A DNA stretch of 64,000 nucleotides from NCBI RefSeq assembly GCF_002960425.1, contig NZ_POIZ01000047.1, positions 1-64,000 on the forward strand, read 5' to 3'. This document shows positions 39,156-47,767 of the stretch, one piece after another. Position numbers and translations under genes: made by a program. The notes under the pieces were generated by a model that saw only the letters and a program-made list of their open reading frames with translations, did not search any database and was not told the DNA's origin. How positions within the stretch are numbered: position 1 is the first letter of the stretch; each line of letters starts with the position of its first letter. The DNA is from Streptococcus suis. GTDB lineage: Bacteria; Bacillota; Bacilli; Lactobacillales; Streptococcaceae.

Positions 39156-39319
39156 TATAGTCGAATGAATTAGCTTTCAGACAAGGAACTGAGGCGCAGG
39201 TTGCTAGCACAGCCTAGTGGCTGTGCTAGGTTGGAGATATAACTTGCAAAGCAAGTCACTTCTGTAGAGTACGGCAAGCCGAAAGTGACGATGTATCAAA
39301 GCTAATTCAAATGACTATA
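39156..39319. mobile_element. MITE-like element, 164 bp
   Basis: Terminal inverted repeats of about 22 bp: the left begins TATAGTCGAATGAATTAGC and the right, read inward, TATAGTCATTTGAATTAGC. TA lies at both ends. Inside are the 11-bp hairpin CTAGCACAGCC/GGCTGTGCTAG and AAGTCACTT/AAGTGAC pairs. The TATAGTC ends match one end of the RUP-like element, suggesting the same transposase type. No ORF is present. Confidence 0.72.
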
Positions 39320-39360
39320 TATCACTCTAGTATAGAGGACAAGCCCCCCTCCGTCAACAG

Positions 39361-39379
39361 AAAAAGTCGCTTTCGCGAC
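39361..39379 (-). terminator. tsaD operon terminator
   Basis: On the minus strand GTCGC-gaaa-GCGAC is followed by TTTTT. Confidence 0.65.
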
Positions 39380-39388
39380 CCATCTTTC

Positions 39389-40396
39389 TTACAAATTCTC
39401 AAAAGCCAGACTTGGCTTAGCATTGAGGTCCCATCCAGCAAGTTTTTCCTTGTTGTACTCACTAACGGCTGCCAAGGCAATCATGCCCGCATTGTCACCG
39501 CAGAGGCGAAGCGGTGGAATGATAACCTCCACATCGGTAATTTCAGCAGCCAACCGCTCTCGTAAGCCCTGATTAGCTGCCACACCGCCCGCTACGACCA
39601 AGGTCTTGACAGGGTATTGCTCCAAGGCCTTCTTAGTCTTAGCCATAAGGATGTCCATGACACAGGCTTGAAAGGAAGCTGACAGGTCGGCATTGGACAA
39701 GGTTTCCCCTTTCTGCTGGGCATTGTGGTAGAGGTTGATAAAGGCGGATTTTAAACCAGAGAAAGAAAACTCCAGATTATCCTCCTTGATCATAGCCCGT
39801 GGGAAGTCATAAATGTCCTGCCCCTCATGTGCCAACTCATCGATGACACGACCAGCCGGATAGGGCAGACCCATGACCCGCCCCACCTTATCATAGGCCT
39901 CTCCGACCGCATCATCTCGCGTTTCACCGACAATCTTGTAGTCGCCTGCCTCTGACACATAGACCAACTCCGTATGTCCTCCACTGACCAAGAGAGCCAA
40001 GAGTGGAAATTCTAATTCCTTGACCGCACGCGCTGCCATCAAGTGCCCTGCCATGTGGTTGACAGGAATGAGTGGCAGACCATTAGCCCAAGCAAAGGCC
40101 TTGGCAGCCGAAATCCCGACTAGCAAGGCACCGACCAAGCCAGGCCCATAGGTCACCGCCACAGCCGTCAGGTCCTCTGCCGTCACCTCCGCCTCCAACA
40201 AGGCCTCCTCGATACAGGCCGTAATCACTTCCACATGGTGACGGCTGGCTACTTCAGGCACCACCCCACCAAACCGCTGGTGGCTGGCAATCTGGCTGGC
40301 AATGACATTGGACAAAAGCTCCGCATCATTTCGCAAAACAGCCACCGAGGTCTCGTCACAGGAGGTCTCAATCGCCAAAATCAATCTATCTTTCAT
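39389..40396 (-). CDS. tsaD: tRNA threonylcarbamoyladenosine transferase TsaD
   Basis: A 335-residue Kae1/TsaD ATPase, which transfers the threonylcarbamoyl group to A37 of ANN-decoding tRNAs. Family motifs are [15 protein letters not shown], the metal-binding [21 protein letters not shown] and [15 protein letters not shown] start it at the ATG at 40396 rather than at the adjacent GTG. The start overlaps the end of rimI by 11 bp. It is the last gene of tsaB-rimI-tsaD. Confidence 0.96.
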   Translation of the reverse strand: MKDRLILAIETSCDETSVAVLRNDAELLSNVIASQIASHQRFGGVVPEVASRHHVEVITACIEEALLEAEVTAEDLTAVAVTYGPGLVGALLVGISAAKAFAWANGLPLIPVNHMAGHLMAARAVKELEFPLLALLVSGGHTELVYVSEAGDYKIVGETRDDAVGEAYDKVGRVMGLPYPAGRVIDELAHEGQDIYDFPRAMIKEDNLEFSFSGLKSAFINLYHNAQQKGETLSNADLSASFQACVMDILMAKTKKALEQYPVKTLVVAGGVAANQGLRERLAAEITDVEVIIPPLRLCGDNAGMIALAAVSEYNKEKLAGWDLNAKPSLAFENL

Positions 40397-40826
40397 CACG
40401 TTCTCTCTTCATCATCACCGCGTCCTCGACAGGATGGCGGTAGTAGTCTTTTCGTTTTCCTATTTTGGTAAAATGCTGGCGTGTATAGAGGGCCTGAGCG
40501 GCACTGTTAGACTCCCTCACTTCGAGGAAGATGTCCCCCTTCCAGTCCATCACAGCAGCCATCAGTTGACTGGCGATTCCCAACCTCTGAAAATCAGCCT
40601 TGACAGCAATCTGCAAGATTTCCATCTCATCCAGCACCGTCTGAACAGCTAAAAAGCCAACTAGCTCCTGCTCCTCATAGGCCAGATAGTAATCCTCATC
40701 CTGACTGGTCATGCTTGAAGCAATCTGTTCCAAGGTCCAAGGCGATTGCTCATAGACCGACTCCATAACTGACAAAACAGCCTCCGCCAGATTTTCCTGA
40801 CCATCGTAGTGTTTAATCTCTATCAT
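40386..40826 (-). CDS. rimI: Ribosomal protein bS18-alanine N-acetyltransferase RimI
   Basis: A 146-residue GNAT enzyme. The acetyl-CoA loop region is [19 protein letters not shown], followed by [21 protein letters not shown] and KIGKRKDYY, the standard RimI pattern. RimI acetylates the N-terminus of ribosomal protein S18. Its ATG overlaps the tsaB stop (ATGA), and its end overlaps tsaD, so the three genes are translationally coupled. Confidence 0.93.
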   Translation of the reverse strand: MIEIKHYDGQENLAEAVLSVMESVYEQSPWTLEQIASSMTSQDEDYYLAYEEQELVGFLAVQTVLDEMEILQIAVKADFQRLGIASQLMAAVMDWKGDIFLEVRESNSAAQALYTRQHFTKIGKRKDYYRHPVEDAVMMKRERDER

Positions 40827-41506
40827 ACACGCTTGATATAACTTTCTGAGCCAGCTTGGTTGTCCTTGAGCCAGTTTTCCTCTGCCTCTACCCGCTTGAG
40901 ATAGTTAGGCTCAAAACTGGTGACATCTACTGCTGACAAGTCTTGACCAATCACCGCCAATTGATAGGCTGACGGCAGACTAGCTTGATACTGAGCAGTC
41001 GGTAGAGCTTGTTCGATTTGCTCCATAAAGTTTTCTACTTCTCCGACAAAGGTGATATTTTCCTTGCCAGCCAGGCTAGAAAGCAAGTCTTCAAAAGACC
41101 AGTACTTATCCGCCTCAACTGCTCTGCCATTTTCATAAAGACCTGCATAGACGCAGTTACGACGGGCATCAATGAGAGGCACCACCAGACCCGTCAGGCT
41201 AGGGGGAACCAGGGACTGAAGACTGGATAGCCCCACCAAGTCAATCTTGAGGGTGTAGGCCAGAGTCTTGGCAGTCGCCACCGCCACCCGCAGACCCGTG
41301 TAGGAGCCCGGCCCCTGAGCGACCACAATCCGATTCAGGTCTTTGGGCGTCCAGCCCACCTGCGCCACTAAAAAATCGATCACAGGCATGAGGCTGATGC
41401 TATGATTTTTCTTGACGGCCAGCAGGGTTTCCGCCTGCAAACGACCGTCCTCCACCAAGGCCACCGAAAGAGCCTGATTGGAGCTGTCCAAAGCTAGTAT
41501 TTTCAT
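40823..41506 (-). CDS. tsaB: tRNA threonylcarbamoyladenosine protein TsaB
   Basis: A 227-residue TsaB, the scaffold partner of TsaD in t6A synthesis. It begins MKILALDSSNQALSVALVED and contains the family motif VAQGPGSYTGLRVAVATAKTL. It is the first gene of the tsaB-rimI-tsaD operon. A weak GAAAAAG precedes the ATG. Confidence 0.95.
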   Translation of the reverse strand: MKILALDSSNQALSVALVEDGRLQAETLLAVKKNHSISLMPVIDFLVAQVGWTPKDLNRIVVAQGPGSYTGLRVAVATAKTLAYTLKIDLVGLSSLQSLVPPSLTGLVVPLIDARRNCVYAGLYENGRAVEADKYWSFEDLLSSLAGKENITFVGEVENFMEQIEQALPTAQYQASLPSAYQLAVIGQDLSAVDVTSFEPNYLKRVEAEENWLKDNQAGSESYIKRV

Positions 41507-41572
41507 CTTTTTCTCTTTCCTTACAATACTACCTTCTATTGTATGCTAACTTGGGGAATTTTTCAAATATAG

Positions 41573-41600
41573 AAAACCTCCTATGAGTATAGGAGGCAAA
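41573..41600 (-). terminator. Terminator of the subtilase operon
   Basis: CCTCCTAT-gagt-ATAGGAGG forms a perfect 8-bp stem. On the minus strand it is followed by TTTTC. It ends the operon starting at 43534. Confidence 0.7.
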
Positions 41601-41609
41601 AAAATCTCA

Positions 41610-41804
41610 TCAAAAATGAATACTACCGAAATATCCCAGTGTAACAAACAGCATCAACCAGATTGAAAATACAATTTGAAAGAGGGACGTTACGACGACA
41701 AATCCTTTTTGTAGCTTGGAAGTAGCCTTAGCAAAGTACCTTGTCGAAAAATAGACTTGAACTCCAACAATAAGGACAACGAACACAATTGAAATTAATT
41801 CCAT
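41610..41804 (-). CDS. Small two-helix membrane protein
   Basis: A 64-residue hydrophobic protein with two predicted membrane helices (ELISIVFVVLIVGVQVYF; LFQIVFSIWLMLFVTLGYF) joined by a basic loop. It starts 8 bp after the stop of the subtilisin-like protease gene and is probably co-transcribed. The size and layout resemble bacteriocin immunity proteins, but there is no family match I can claim. Confidence 0.65.
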   Translation of the reverse strand: MELISIVFVVLIVGVQVYFSTRYFAKATSKLQKGFVVVTSLFQIVFSIWLMLFVTLGYFGSIHF

Positions 41805-41812
41805 CTAACACC

Positions 41813-42916
41813 TCACATTTGAGTCGGCAAAATTAACAAGGCAAGAATAACCAGTAACACGTCCGTTACAACGATGTACCGCATATAAGCACCCCGCACC
41901 TCACTCTCTTTTCTCGCGGTGAGTATCCCTAGGATTGTCTGGAAAACAAGAAGACCTATCAGAGATAGAGAGAGCACTGTGTAGCTGTTATTTACCAAAG
42001 CTTGATGCGTTTCATAACCAGCCAACAATGGAGACTGCTTGCTCTTCACAGACCGTGCACTAAAAAAGTCATCTAGTTGCTTGGTGATTTCTGCATCGGT
42101 TTGTCCGACGGAGAGCAAGTGGGCAATTGTCCCCGAAACAAAGGCCGTGCTAAAAGAGGAACCCTCGCTTCGTACAATCCTGTTTTCCATTGACAGCGTT
42201 TCTTGAGAGTACGGTGCGTAGTAAGCAATCTCTTCCTGCGGATTCAATAACGTAAAAAATTCATTGTAGGTACCTACGGAGACAACCCCTTCAATCGTCA
42301 AAAGAGGGTTTAGGGCCTCTACCTTTTTCAAATCATAAGCTGGGACAACCATATAGCCACCTTGTTGAAGGTAGGCTTCAACCACATCTTCCAATTCTTT
42401 ACTTGGATTGGTCACCACCATACTCAGATTCACAACATCAACATGATCTTCAATAGCCTGCTGAACAGCTTTGACAAGGTAGTCATTTTTTATCGTCCCG
42501 TCATCATCCGTTACCTTGTAGGAAAACAATCTTGCTTCCGGGCTCAATCCCAGCGTTAGCACATGATTATTCTTAGCACCAATGATACTGGCAATCTTTG
42601 TCCCGTGACCAATGGTATCAAAGACAGAGGTTGAAGTGGAAAAAACTTGCATATCCTCAACATAAAACTCATCTACCGCTTCTTCCCTTATACCAGAGTC
42701 AATGATAGCAACTCTGACCTCCTGAGTCGGCTTTGCTGTCGGATCAATGTTGGGATAATAACGCGATGTTCCCCAACCTGTATGCTGGTGGTTAAGTGGA
42801 AAACCCGAAAATTGACCAAGTGGATTGGAAACCAGCCCCTCTCTAAATACCACCGCACAAACCAAGGCAAGAAGACAACTAACAAGCCCAAACAGTCTTA
42901 GTATTTTTTGAATCAA
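41813..42916 (-). CDS. Membrane-anchored subtilisin-like (S8) protease
   Basis: A 367-residue protease. An N-terminal hydrophobic segment is followed by the catalytic triad: Asp73 (VAIIDSGI), His104 (GHGTKIASI) and Ser254 (GSSFSTAFVSG). The position of the oxyanion Asn appears as Asp (VVPAYD), a change known from proprotein convertase PC2. Two membrane helices close the C-terminus. I start it at TTG 42916, seven nt after AGAAGGAG; the upstream ATG at 42949 has no RBS. It lies between a secreted Cys-containing protein and a small membrane protein and may process the former (inference). Confidence 0.82.
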   Translation of the reverse strand: MIQKILRLFGLVSCLLALVCAVVFREGLVSNPLGQFSGFPLNHQHTGWGTSRYYPNIDPTAKPTQEVRVAIIDSGIREEAVDEFYVEDMQVFSTSTSVFDTIGHGTKIASIIGAKNNHVLTLGLSPEARLFSYKVTDDDGTIKNDYLVKAVQQAIEDHVDVVNLSMVVTNPSKELEDVVEAYLQQGGYMVVPAYDLKKVEALNPLLTIEGVVSVGTYNEFFTLLNPQEEIAYYAPYSQETLSMENRIVRSEGSSFSTAFVSGTIAHLLSVGQTDAEITKQLDDFFSARSVKSKQSPLLAGYETHQALVNNSYTVLSLSLIGLLVFQTILGILTARKESEVRGAYMRYIVVTDVLLVILALLILPTQM

Positions 42917-42952
42917 CCTGCAACTCCTTCTAATTTTATACAAACACATTTA

Positions 42953-43534
42953 TTAATGTCTATGCCAATATGGACTGTGACCAATCCTAGGAGAACAATT
43001 TCTATATAAATCCGCTCTACAGTAACGCAAATTGGGATTCTTAATGATAGATTCATAAACACATTGGCTAACAACTGCCATAGCTATGTTACAATCTGAG
43101 GTAATAAAATTTTGGTATCCCCAACCATTATTATCTAAACAGTATGGAAGACCACCGCCTGAAAGAATTGCATCTGAATTTTCTGCGGTCTTATCAATAT
43201 ATACCATTGATAACGGTACCTTCATATCAGAATGATTGTAATCCATAGTGGCTTCAATCATACCTTTAATACTCTCCACCTCATCAGGAGTCGCATTCGG
43301 AAAAGCCTCATTTGGTAGATCTAAGATTTCTTCAAAACTATATAGAGGCTCCGTCTGTGCTGCAACCTCTATTTGTTGCTCCACAATCAACTGACCTTCA
43401 GCCATTTCACTAATAACAACAGCCTCAGAATGGTCTCCGTGACTAGAGTGGTCTCCATGAGACTCAGCAAACACTAAAGAAGCTGGAAAAACCAATGAAA
43501 ACAGCATAGTAACTGCTAAGAACTTCTTTTTCAT
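42953..43534 (-). CDS. Secreted His/Cys-containing protein, possible precursor
   Basis: A 193-residue secreted protein with a clear signal peptide (MKKKFLAVTMLFSLVFPASLVFA). The mature part begins with a His-rich ESHGDHSSHGDHSE and continues with an acidic region. After SGGG, near residue 129, comes a ~66-residue tail with five cysteines (PYCLD, SDCN, SQCVY, RYCRA, RNCSP) ending in SPYWHRH. I do not recognise the family. The adjacent protease, small membrane protein and Rgg regulator suggest a processed secreted peptide such as a bacteriocin, which is inference. Confidence 0.72.
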   Translation of the reverse strand: MKKKFLAVTMLFSLVFPASLVFAESHGDHSSHGDHSEAVVISEMAEGQLIVEQQIEVAAQTEPLYSFEEILDLPNEAFPNATPDEVESIKGMIEATMDYNHSDMKVPLSMVYIDKTAENSDAILSGGGLPYCLDNNGWGYQNFITSDCNIAMAVVSQCVYESIIKNPNLRYCRADLYRNCSPRIGHSPYWHRH

Positions 43535-43567
43535 AAGACTACTCCTATCTTTTTATAGTACATCTAC

Positions 43568-43676
43568 ATTGTATCATCTTCAAAACGAAATAAAGTCCAC
43601 TTACAAATCTGTAAGTCAATTTTTTAAACTTACAAATATGTAAGTCATTTTAACAAATAAAATGTTGTGCTATACT
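43568..43676. promoter_or_regulatory. Symmetric divergent promoters with two 18-bp palindromes
   Basis: ACTTACAAATCTGTAAGT (43599-43616) and ACTTACAAATATGTAAGT (43628-43645) are palindromes of form ACTTACA-N4-TGTAAGT, 29 bp apart. Leftward, the -10 TACAAT (43568-43573) has a poor -35 (ACTTTA, 43591-43596) two bp from the first palindrome. Rightward, the -10 TATACT (43671-43676) has a poor -35 (TTTTAA, 43648-43653) two bp from the second. This layout fits one activator driving both promoters. Confidence 0.65.
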
Positions 43677-43699
43677 AAAAAGAAAAAGAGGTGCGTTCT

Positions 43700-43807
43700 A
43701 TGAAAAAGAATATATCAATTATTGTACTCGCTTTGTTGCTATCAATTCCAATCGTTATTGACCCATTATCCAATCCTGTCCCCATTCTCCTAACTTCTTA
43801 TTTTTAA
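43700..43807 (+). CDS. Short hydrophobic peptide, candidate Rgg pheromone precursor
   Basis: A 35-residue ORF: a basic start (MKKN), a hydrophobic stretch (ISIIVLALLLSIPIVI) and the tail DPLSNPVPILLTSYF. The RBS is GAGGTG and a TATACT lies 24 bp upstream. It converges on the Rgg gene and overlaps its 3' end by 4 bp, an arrangement seen for some SHP/Rgg pairs. SHP precursors are about this long and hydrophobic, but the C-terminal sequence here is not a standard SHP. It could be a new pheromone type or a small toxin. Confidence 0.6.
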   Translation: MKKNISIIVLALLLSIPIVIDPLSNPVPILLTSYF

Positions 43808-44670
43808 GACTCAAATCTTAAAAAATGAACCCGGATAATCGAAGCTGTCTGATCATCTATCAATTCCTGTATAGATTGAATGTAGGTTTCGATTATCTCT
43901 TTTTCTTTGTCTGAACGACCATTTTCGATATAGTCCAATAGCAGACGATAATAGCGAGCCATTATCTTTACAAAGGTATCTTTAAAACTAATCATAGACT
44001 CCATTTTATCTAAGTAATAGGAAACTTGAGAGTATATTCCTCTATCAAATAATTCCGAAATCGTATTGAGTAACGTAGATTTTATAAGTTCCTGATGTTT
44101 CCTAAGTTTATTAAAAGATTTTTCTTCCTTACATAAGTCATGAGCAAAATACAATAACATCCGATTATTCAACAACATCTGTGCATTCATAAATAGATAA
44201 AGCTCAAAACTTGTCCACTCCTCAATAGCGAAGAGATAGTCTGCCAAATATTGCCTATCTTCTTCTTCAACATTATCTATCCCTTCTAAAGCGACTATAG
44301 CGACCTTGATAACAATAGCATTAAGCCGAGAGTAAAGTTCTCCTTCATCTGCTAACAAATCTGATGTTAATAAAGCTTTCAAAGCTTCTTTGTCCTGCTG
44401 GTAATACAAATCTGAAATCAGATTAGCCAGCTCAATATGGGGCGCTTCTTTATATCCATGGTATTTGTAAGTAAATTCTTCCATGGTCATGTTAATACCC
44501 TCGACAGCCACGATTAACTTATCCGCTGCCAACATGGATTTTCCCGATTCAAAGCGTGACAACTGTGCTGCTGTAAAGTCTCCTCTGACAACATCCTTTT
44601 GCTTAACCAAGCGAGAATTTCGGAGTTCCCTGTAAAATTCGCCTAAACTCATTTGTGGTACTGTACCCAT
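43804..44670 (-). CDS. Rgg/GadR/MutR family regulator
   Basis: A 288-residue Rgg-type regulator of the RRNPP group. The N-terminal XRE-like HTH is FYRELRNSRLVKQKDVVRGD followed by FTAAQLSRFESGKSMLAADKL, the family hallmark. The remaining ~220 residues form a helical TPR-like domain that binds peptides in family members. The RBS AAGGGG precedes the ATG at 44670. Its neighbour is a short hydrophobic peptide gene, suggesting a peptide-sensing pair that controls the secreted-protein/protease operon. Confidence 0.88.
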   Translation of the reverse strand: MGTVPQMSLGEFYRELRNSRLVKQKDVVRGDFTAAQLSRFESGKSMLAADKLIVAVEGINMTMEEFTYKYHGYKEAPHIELANLISDLYYQQDKEALKALLTSDLLADEGELYSRLNAIVIKVAIVALEGIDNVEEEDRQYLADYLFAIEEWTSFELYLFMNAQMLLNNRMLLYFAHDLCKEEKSFNKLRKHQELIKSTLLNTISELFDRGIYSQVSYYLDKMESMISFKDTFVKIMARYYRLLLDYIENGRSDKEKEIIETYIQSIQELIDDQTASIIRVHFLRFES

Positions 44671-44971
44671 GACTCATCCCCTTTCTTGATGCATTAAAAT
44701 TCCACTTCCATTTATTATAATATCCAAATATATTTTTGTCAATTTTGCTTATTATTCTGCCAAATGACTGCTTGTTTCTGAAAATCATGACACTTTTCCA
44801 TTTTCCTACCAAACCCTTTTACCATCAGCATATTTTATGGTATAATGAAGAGTAACATCTAGACTGAATAAATTGACAACTCGAGAAAATTGAATAGAAA
44901 ATACCAAGCAGAATAGCTGTTTGGGACTTTTTTCATAGTTGCCAGTCAAAAAGAAAGGAACTATACTACAC

Positions 44972-45202
44972 ATGATTTATAAAGTATTTTACCAAGAAAC
45001 AAAAGTCAGCCCACGCCGTGAGCAGACACAAGCCCTCTATGTCGAAGTTGACGCAACTTCTGAATTGGAAGGTCGCATCAAAGTCAAAGAATTGGTTGAA
45101 GCAAAATTCCCAGCCTACAACGTTGAATTCGTTGACCTACTCTCTGACAAACACCTCGAATACGAAAAAGAGCACGCAGATTTCAAACTTACGGAGTTCT
45201 AA
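44972..45202 (+). CDS. rpoY: RNA polymerase epsilon subunit
   Basis: A 76-residue RpoY (DUF1447), the small Firmicutes RNA polymerase subunit. [19 protein letters not shown] and ALYVEV are typical, as is the position immediately before RNase J1. I start it at the ATG at 44972. rnjA begins 4 bp after the stop. A TATAAT about 120 bp upstream is the likely promoter. Confidence 0.93.
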   Translation: MIYKVFYQETKVSPRREQTQALYVEVDATSELEGRIKVKELVEAKFPAYNVEFVDLLSDKHLEYEKEHADFKLTEF

Positions 45203-45205
45203 TTT

Positions 45206-46885
45206 ATGTCATCAGTCAATCTAAAACCTCATGAAGTTGGCGTTTTCGCCATCGGTGGTTTGGGAGAAATCGGGAAAAATACCTACGGTATCGAGTACAA
45301 GGATGAAATTCTCATCGTCGATGCGGGTATCAAGTTCCCTGAAGATGACCTTTTGGGTATCGACTACGTTATCCCTGACTACTCCTATATCGTTGAAAAT
45401 CTAGACCGCGTCAAAGGTCTGGTTATTACCCACGGTCACGAAGACCACATCGGTGGTATCCCCTTCTTGCTCAAACAAGCCAATGTCCCAATCTATGCAG
45501 GTCCTTTGGCCCTCGCCCTTATTCGCGGAAAACTGGAAGAACACGGACTGCTTCGTGATGCAACCTTGCATGAAATCAACCACAATACTGAGTTGACCTT
45601 CAAGCACCTCAAGGTCAGCTTCTTCCGCACCACCCACTCTATCCCAGAACCTCTCGGTATCGTCATTGACACCCCGCAAGGGAAAATCGTCTGTACCGGT
45701 GACTTCAAGTTCGACTTCACCCCTGTTGGTGAGCCAGCTGACTTACATCGCATGGCAGCCTTGGGTGAAGAAGGCGTTCTCTGCCTCCTCTCCGACTCTA
45801 CCAACGCCGAAGTTCCAACCTTTACCAACTCGGAAAAAGTGGTCGGTCAGTCCATCATGAAACTGATCGAAGGCATTCACGGACGCATCATCTTTGCTTC
45901 CTTTGCCTCCAACATCTTCCGTCTGCAACAGGCGGCTGATGCAGCAGTCAAGACTGGTCGCAAAATTGCTGTCTTTGGACGTTCTATGGAGAAGGCCATT
46001 GTTAACGGTATCGAGCTCGGCTACATCAAGGTTCCAAAAGACACCTTTATCGAACCAAATGAGATCAAAGAATATCCTGCCAGCGAGATTATGATTCTCT
46101 GTACAGGTAGCCAGGGTGAGCCAATGGCTGCCCTCTCCCGCATTGCCCACGGTACTCACCGTCAGGTTCAACTCCAGCCGGGCGACACGGTTATTTTCTC
46201 GTCCAGTCCTATTCCGGGAAATACCACAGGTGTTAACAAGCTCATCAATATCTTGATTGAAGCCGGTGTCGATGTTATTCACGGCAAAATCAACAACATC
46301 CATACCTCTGGACACGGTGGCCAGCAAGAACAAAAACTCATGCTCCGCCTGATCAAGCCAAAATACTTCATGCCTGTCCATGGCGAATACCGCATGCAAA
46401 AAATCCACGCCAGTCTAGCAGTGGATACAGGTGTACCAAAAGACAACATCTTCATCATGGAAAACGGCGATGTCCTAGCACTGACCAAGGATTCTGCGCG
46501 ATTGGCTGGCAAGTTCAACGCCCAAGACATCTACGTGGACGGAAACCGCATCGGTGAAATCGGAGCAGCTGTACTTAAAGACCGCCGAGACCTCTCAGAA
46601 GACGGCGTTGTTCTAGCTGTCGCAACTGTTGACTTCAAGTCCAAGATGATTCTAGCAGGACCTGACATCCTCAGCCGAGGCTTCATCTATATGCGCGAAT
46701 CTGGCGATCTGATCCGCGAAAGCCAACGCGTTCTCTTCAACGCTATCCGCATCGCTATGCGTAATAAAGATGCCAATATCCAGACAGTCAATGGCGCTAT
46801 CGTCAATGCCCTACGACCATTCCTATACGAAAAAACAGAGCGTGAACCAATTATCATTCCAATGATTTTAACGCCTGATCACTAA
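45206..46885 (+). CDS. rnjA: Ribonuclease J1
   Basis: A 559-residue metallo-beta-lactamase/beta-CASP ribonuclease with 5'-3' exonuclease and endonuclease activity in mRNA decay and rRNA maturation. The metal-binding motif HxHxDH is [10 protein letters not shown] (about residue 75). [26 protein letters not shown] and [10 protein letters not shown] are the beta-CASP motifs, and a C-terminal domain follows. It is co-transcribed with rpoY. Confidence 0.97.
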   Translation: MSSVNLKPHEVGVFAIGGLGEIGKNTYGIEYKDEILIVDAGIKFPEDDLLGIDYVIPDYSYIVENLDRVKGLVITHGHEDHIGGIPFLLKQANVPIYAGPLALALIRGKLEEHGLLRDATLHEINHNTELTFKHLKVSFFRTTHSIPEPLGIVIDTPQGKIVCTGDFKFDFTPVGEPADLHRMAALGEEGVLCLLSDSTNAEVPTFTNSEKVVGQSIMKLIEGIHGRIIFASFASNIFRLQQAADAAVKTGRKIAVFGRSMEKAIVNGIELGYIKVPKDTFIEPNEIKEYPASEIMILCTGSQGEPMAALSRIAHGTHRQVQLQPGDTVIFSSSPIPGNTTGVNKLINILIEAGVDVIHGKINNIHTSGHGGQQEQKLMLRLIKPKYFMPVHGEYRMQKIHASLAVDTGVPKDNIFIMENGDVLALTKDSARLAGKFNAQDIYVDGNRIGEIGAAVLKDRRDLSEDGVVLAVATVDFKSKMILAGPDILSRGFIYMRESGDLIRESQRVLFNAIRIAMRNKDANIQTVNGAIVNALRPFLYEKTEREPIIIPMILTPDH

Positions 46886-46888
46886 GAA

Positions 46889-46925
46889 AGAAGCCTCGGC
46901 AACTGCCGAGGCTTCACTTGTTTTC
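46889..46925 (+). terminator. rpoY-rnjA terminator
   Basis: The perfect stem AAGCCTCGGC-aact-GCCGAGGCTT is followed by a T-rich stretch. Confidence 0.8.
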
Positions 46926-46938
46926 CAATAGGAATACC

Positions 46939-47331
46939 TTACAACCACTTGATAAAATGATATTTGGAAATTCCTTTTTTCGGCACATCTGTTAGATGAG
47001 CATAAATAGAATATCCAGCCTTCAGATAAAAATCCTTAGCCTGATAGGACTTAGTTGACAGTGTGATACTCTTTACTCCATTTTGTCTAGCTTCATTTTC
47101 CAAACGAATCAGCAAACGCCTCCCCAATCCTTGACCTTGCTTGTGTTTGACAACCACCAAAGCCTTTACATGAATCGTTTCCAAGGTCTGCTGGGCCTGC
47201 AAGACAGCTACTAATTGACCTGCTTCCTCTTCTACCAACACAATCTCCTGCTGACTAGGAGCAAGGTCTTGCCCTTCTCCAAAAACCGCTCTATACTGTT
47301 CATCAAATACAGCTTTTACAAATTCATCCAT
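46939..47331 (-). CDS. GNAT family N-acetyltransferase
   Basis: A 130-residue acetyltransferase. The acetyl-CoA loop is VVVKHKQGQGLGRRLLIRLE, followed by GVKSITLSTKSYQAKDFYLKAGY. I start it at the ATG at 47331 because GGAGG lies eight nt upstream; earlier in-frame TTG and ATG codons overlap that RBS. The substrate is unknown. It is a single gene next to the tandem repeats. Confidence 0.8.
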   Translation of the reverse strand: MDEFVKAVFDEQYRAVFGEGQDLAPSQQEIVLVEEEAGQLVAVLQAQQTLETIHVKALVVVKHKQGQGLGRRLLIRLENEARQNGVKSITLSTKSYQAKDFYLKAGYSIYAHLTDVPKKGISKYHFIKWL

Positions 47332-47380
47332 CCACATCGCCTCCAATTTTTTTAATCTATATAAGGGTAGTCTTTTTCAA

Positions 47381-47764
47381 GTTCGTGAACAAAGGACCCG
47401 TCGGGGGCCTAATTCGCTATCTGGTTTTTAAGCTCATGAAAAATGGTCCAAGTGCCATTACTCGCTCTCGAATTTCTAAAGTTCGTGAACAAAGGACCCG
47501 TCGGGGTCCCAATTCGCTATCTGGTTTTCAAGCTCATGAAAAAATGGTCCAAGCGCCATTACTCGCTCTCAAATTTCTAAAGCTCGTGAACAAAGGACCC
47601 GTCGGGGGCCTAATTCGCTCCCTTGTTTTCAAGCTCATGAAAAAATGGTCTAAGCGCCATTACTCACTCTCTAATTTCTAAGCTCGTGAACAAAGGACCC
47701 GTCGGGGTCCTAATTCGCTATCTAGTTTTCAAGCTCATGAAAAAATGGTCCACCGGACCATTTT
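47381..47764. repeat. Four tandem ~100-bp repeats beside glnA
   Basis: Units begin at 47381, 47481, 47582 and 47682, with periods of 100, 101 and 100 bp; the last is partial. Each starts G(T/C)TCGTGAAC, carries GGACCCGTCGGGG(T/G)CC, which can fold, and ends near AAGCTCATGAAAAAATGGTCC. The last unit merges into the glnA terminator, whose left arm is the same AAAAAATGGTCC. The array looks like stepwise duplication of a terminator-adjacent segment. ORFs across it are not convincing genes. Confidence 0.85.
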
Positions 47765-47767
47765 TTT
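47740..47767 (-). terminator. glnRA terminator
   Basis: The stem AAAAAATGGTCC-acc-GGACCATTTTTT overlaps the glnA stop codon on the minus strand. Confidence 0.8.

Noticed and set aside
45401-46408. Minus-strand ORFs opposite rnjA
   Set aside because: They are shadows of the strongly biased rnjA codons, with no RBS or family features.
47381-47764. CRISPR array
   Set aside because: The units are about 100 bp with no short repeat/variable spacer structure, and no cas genes are present.
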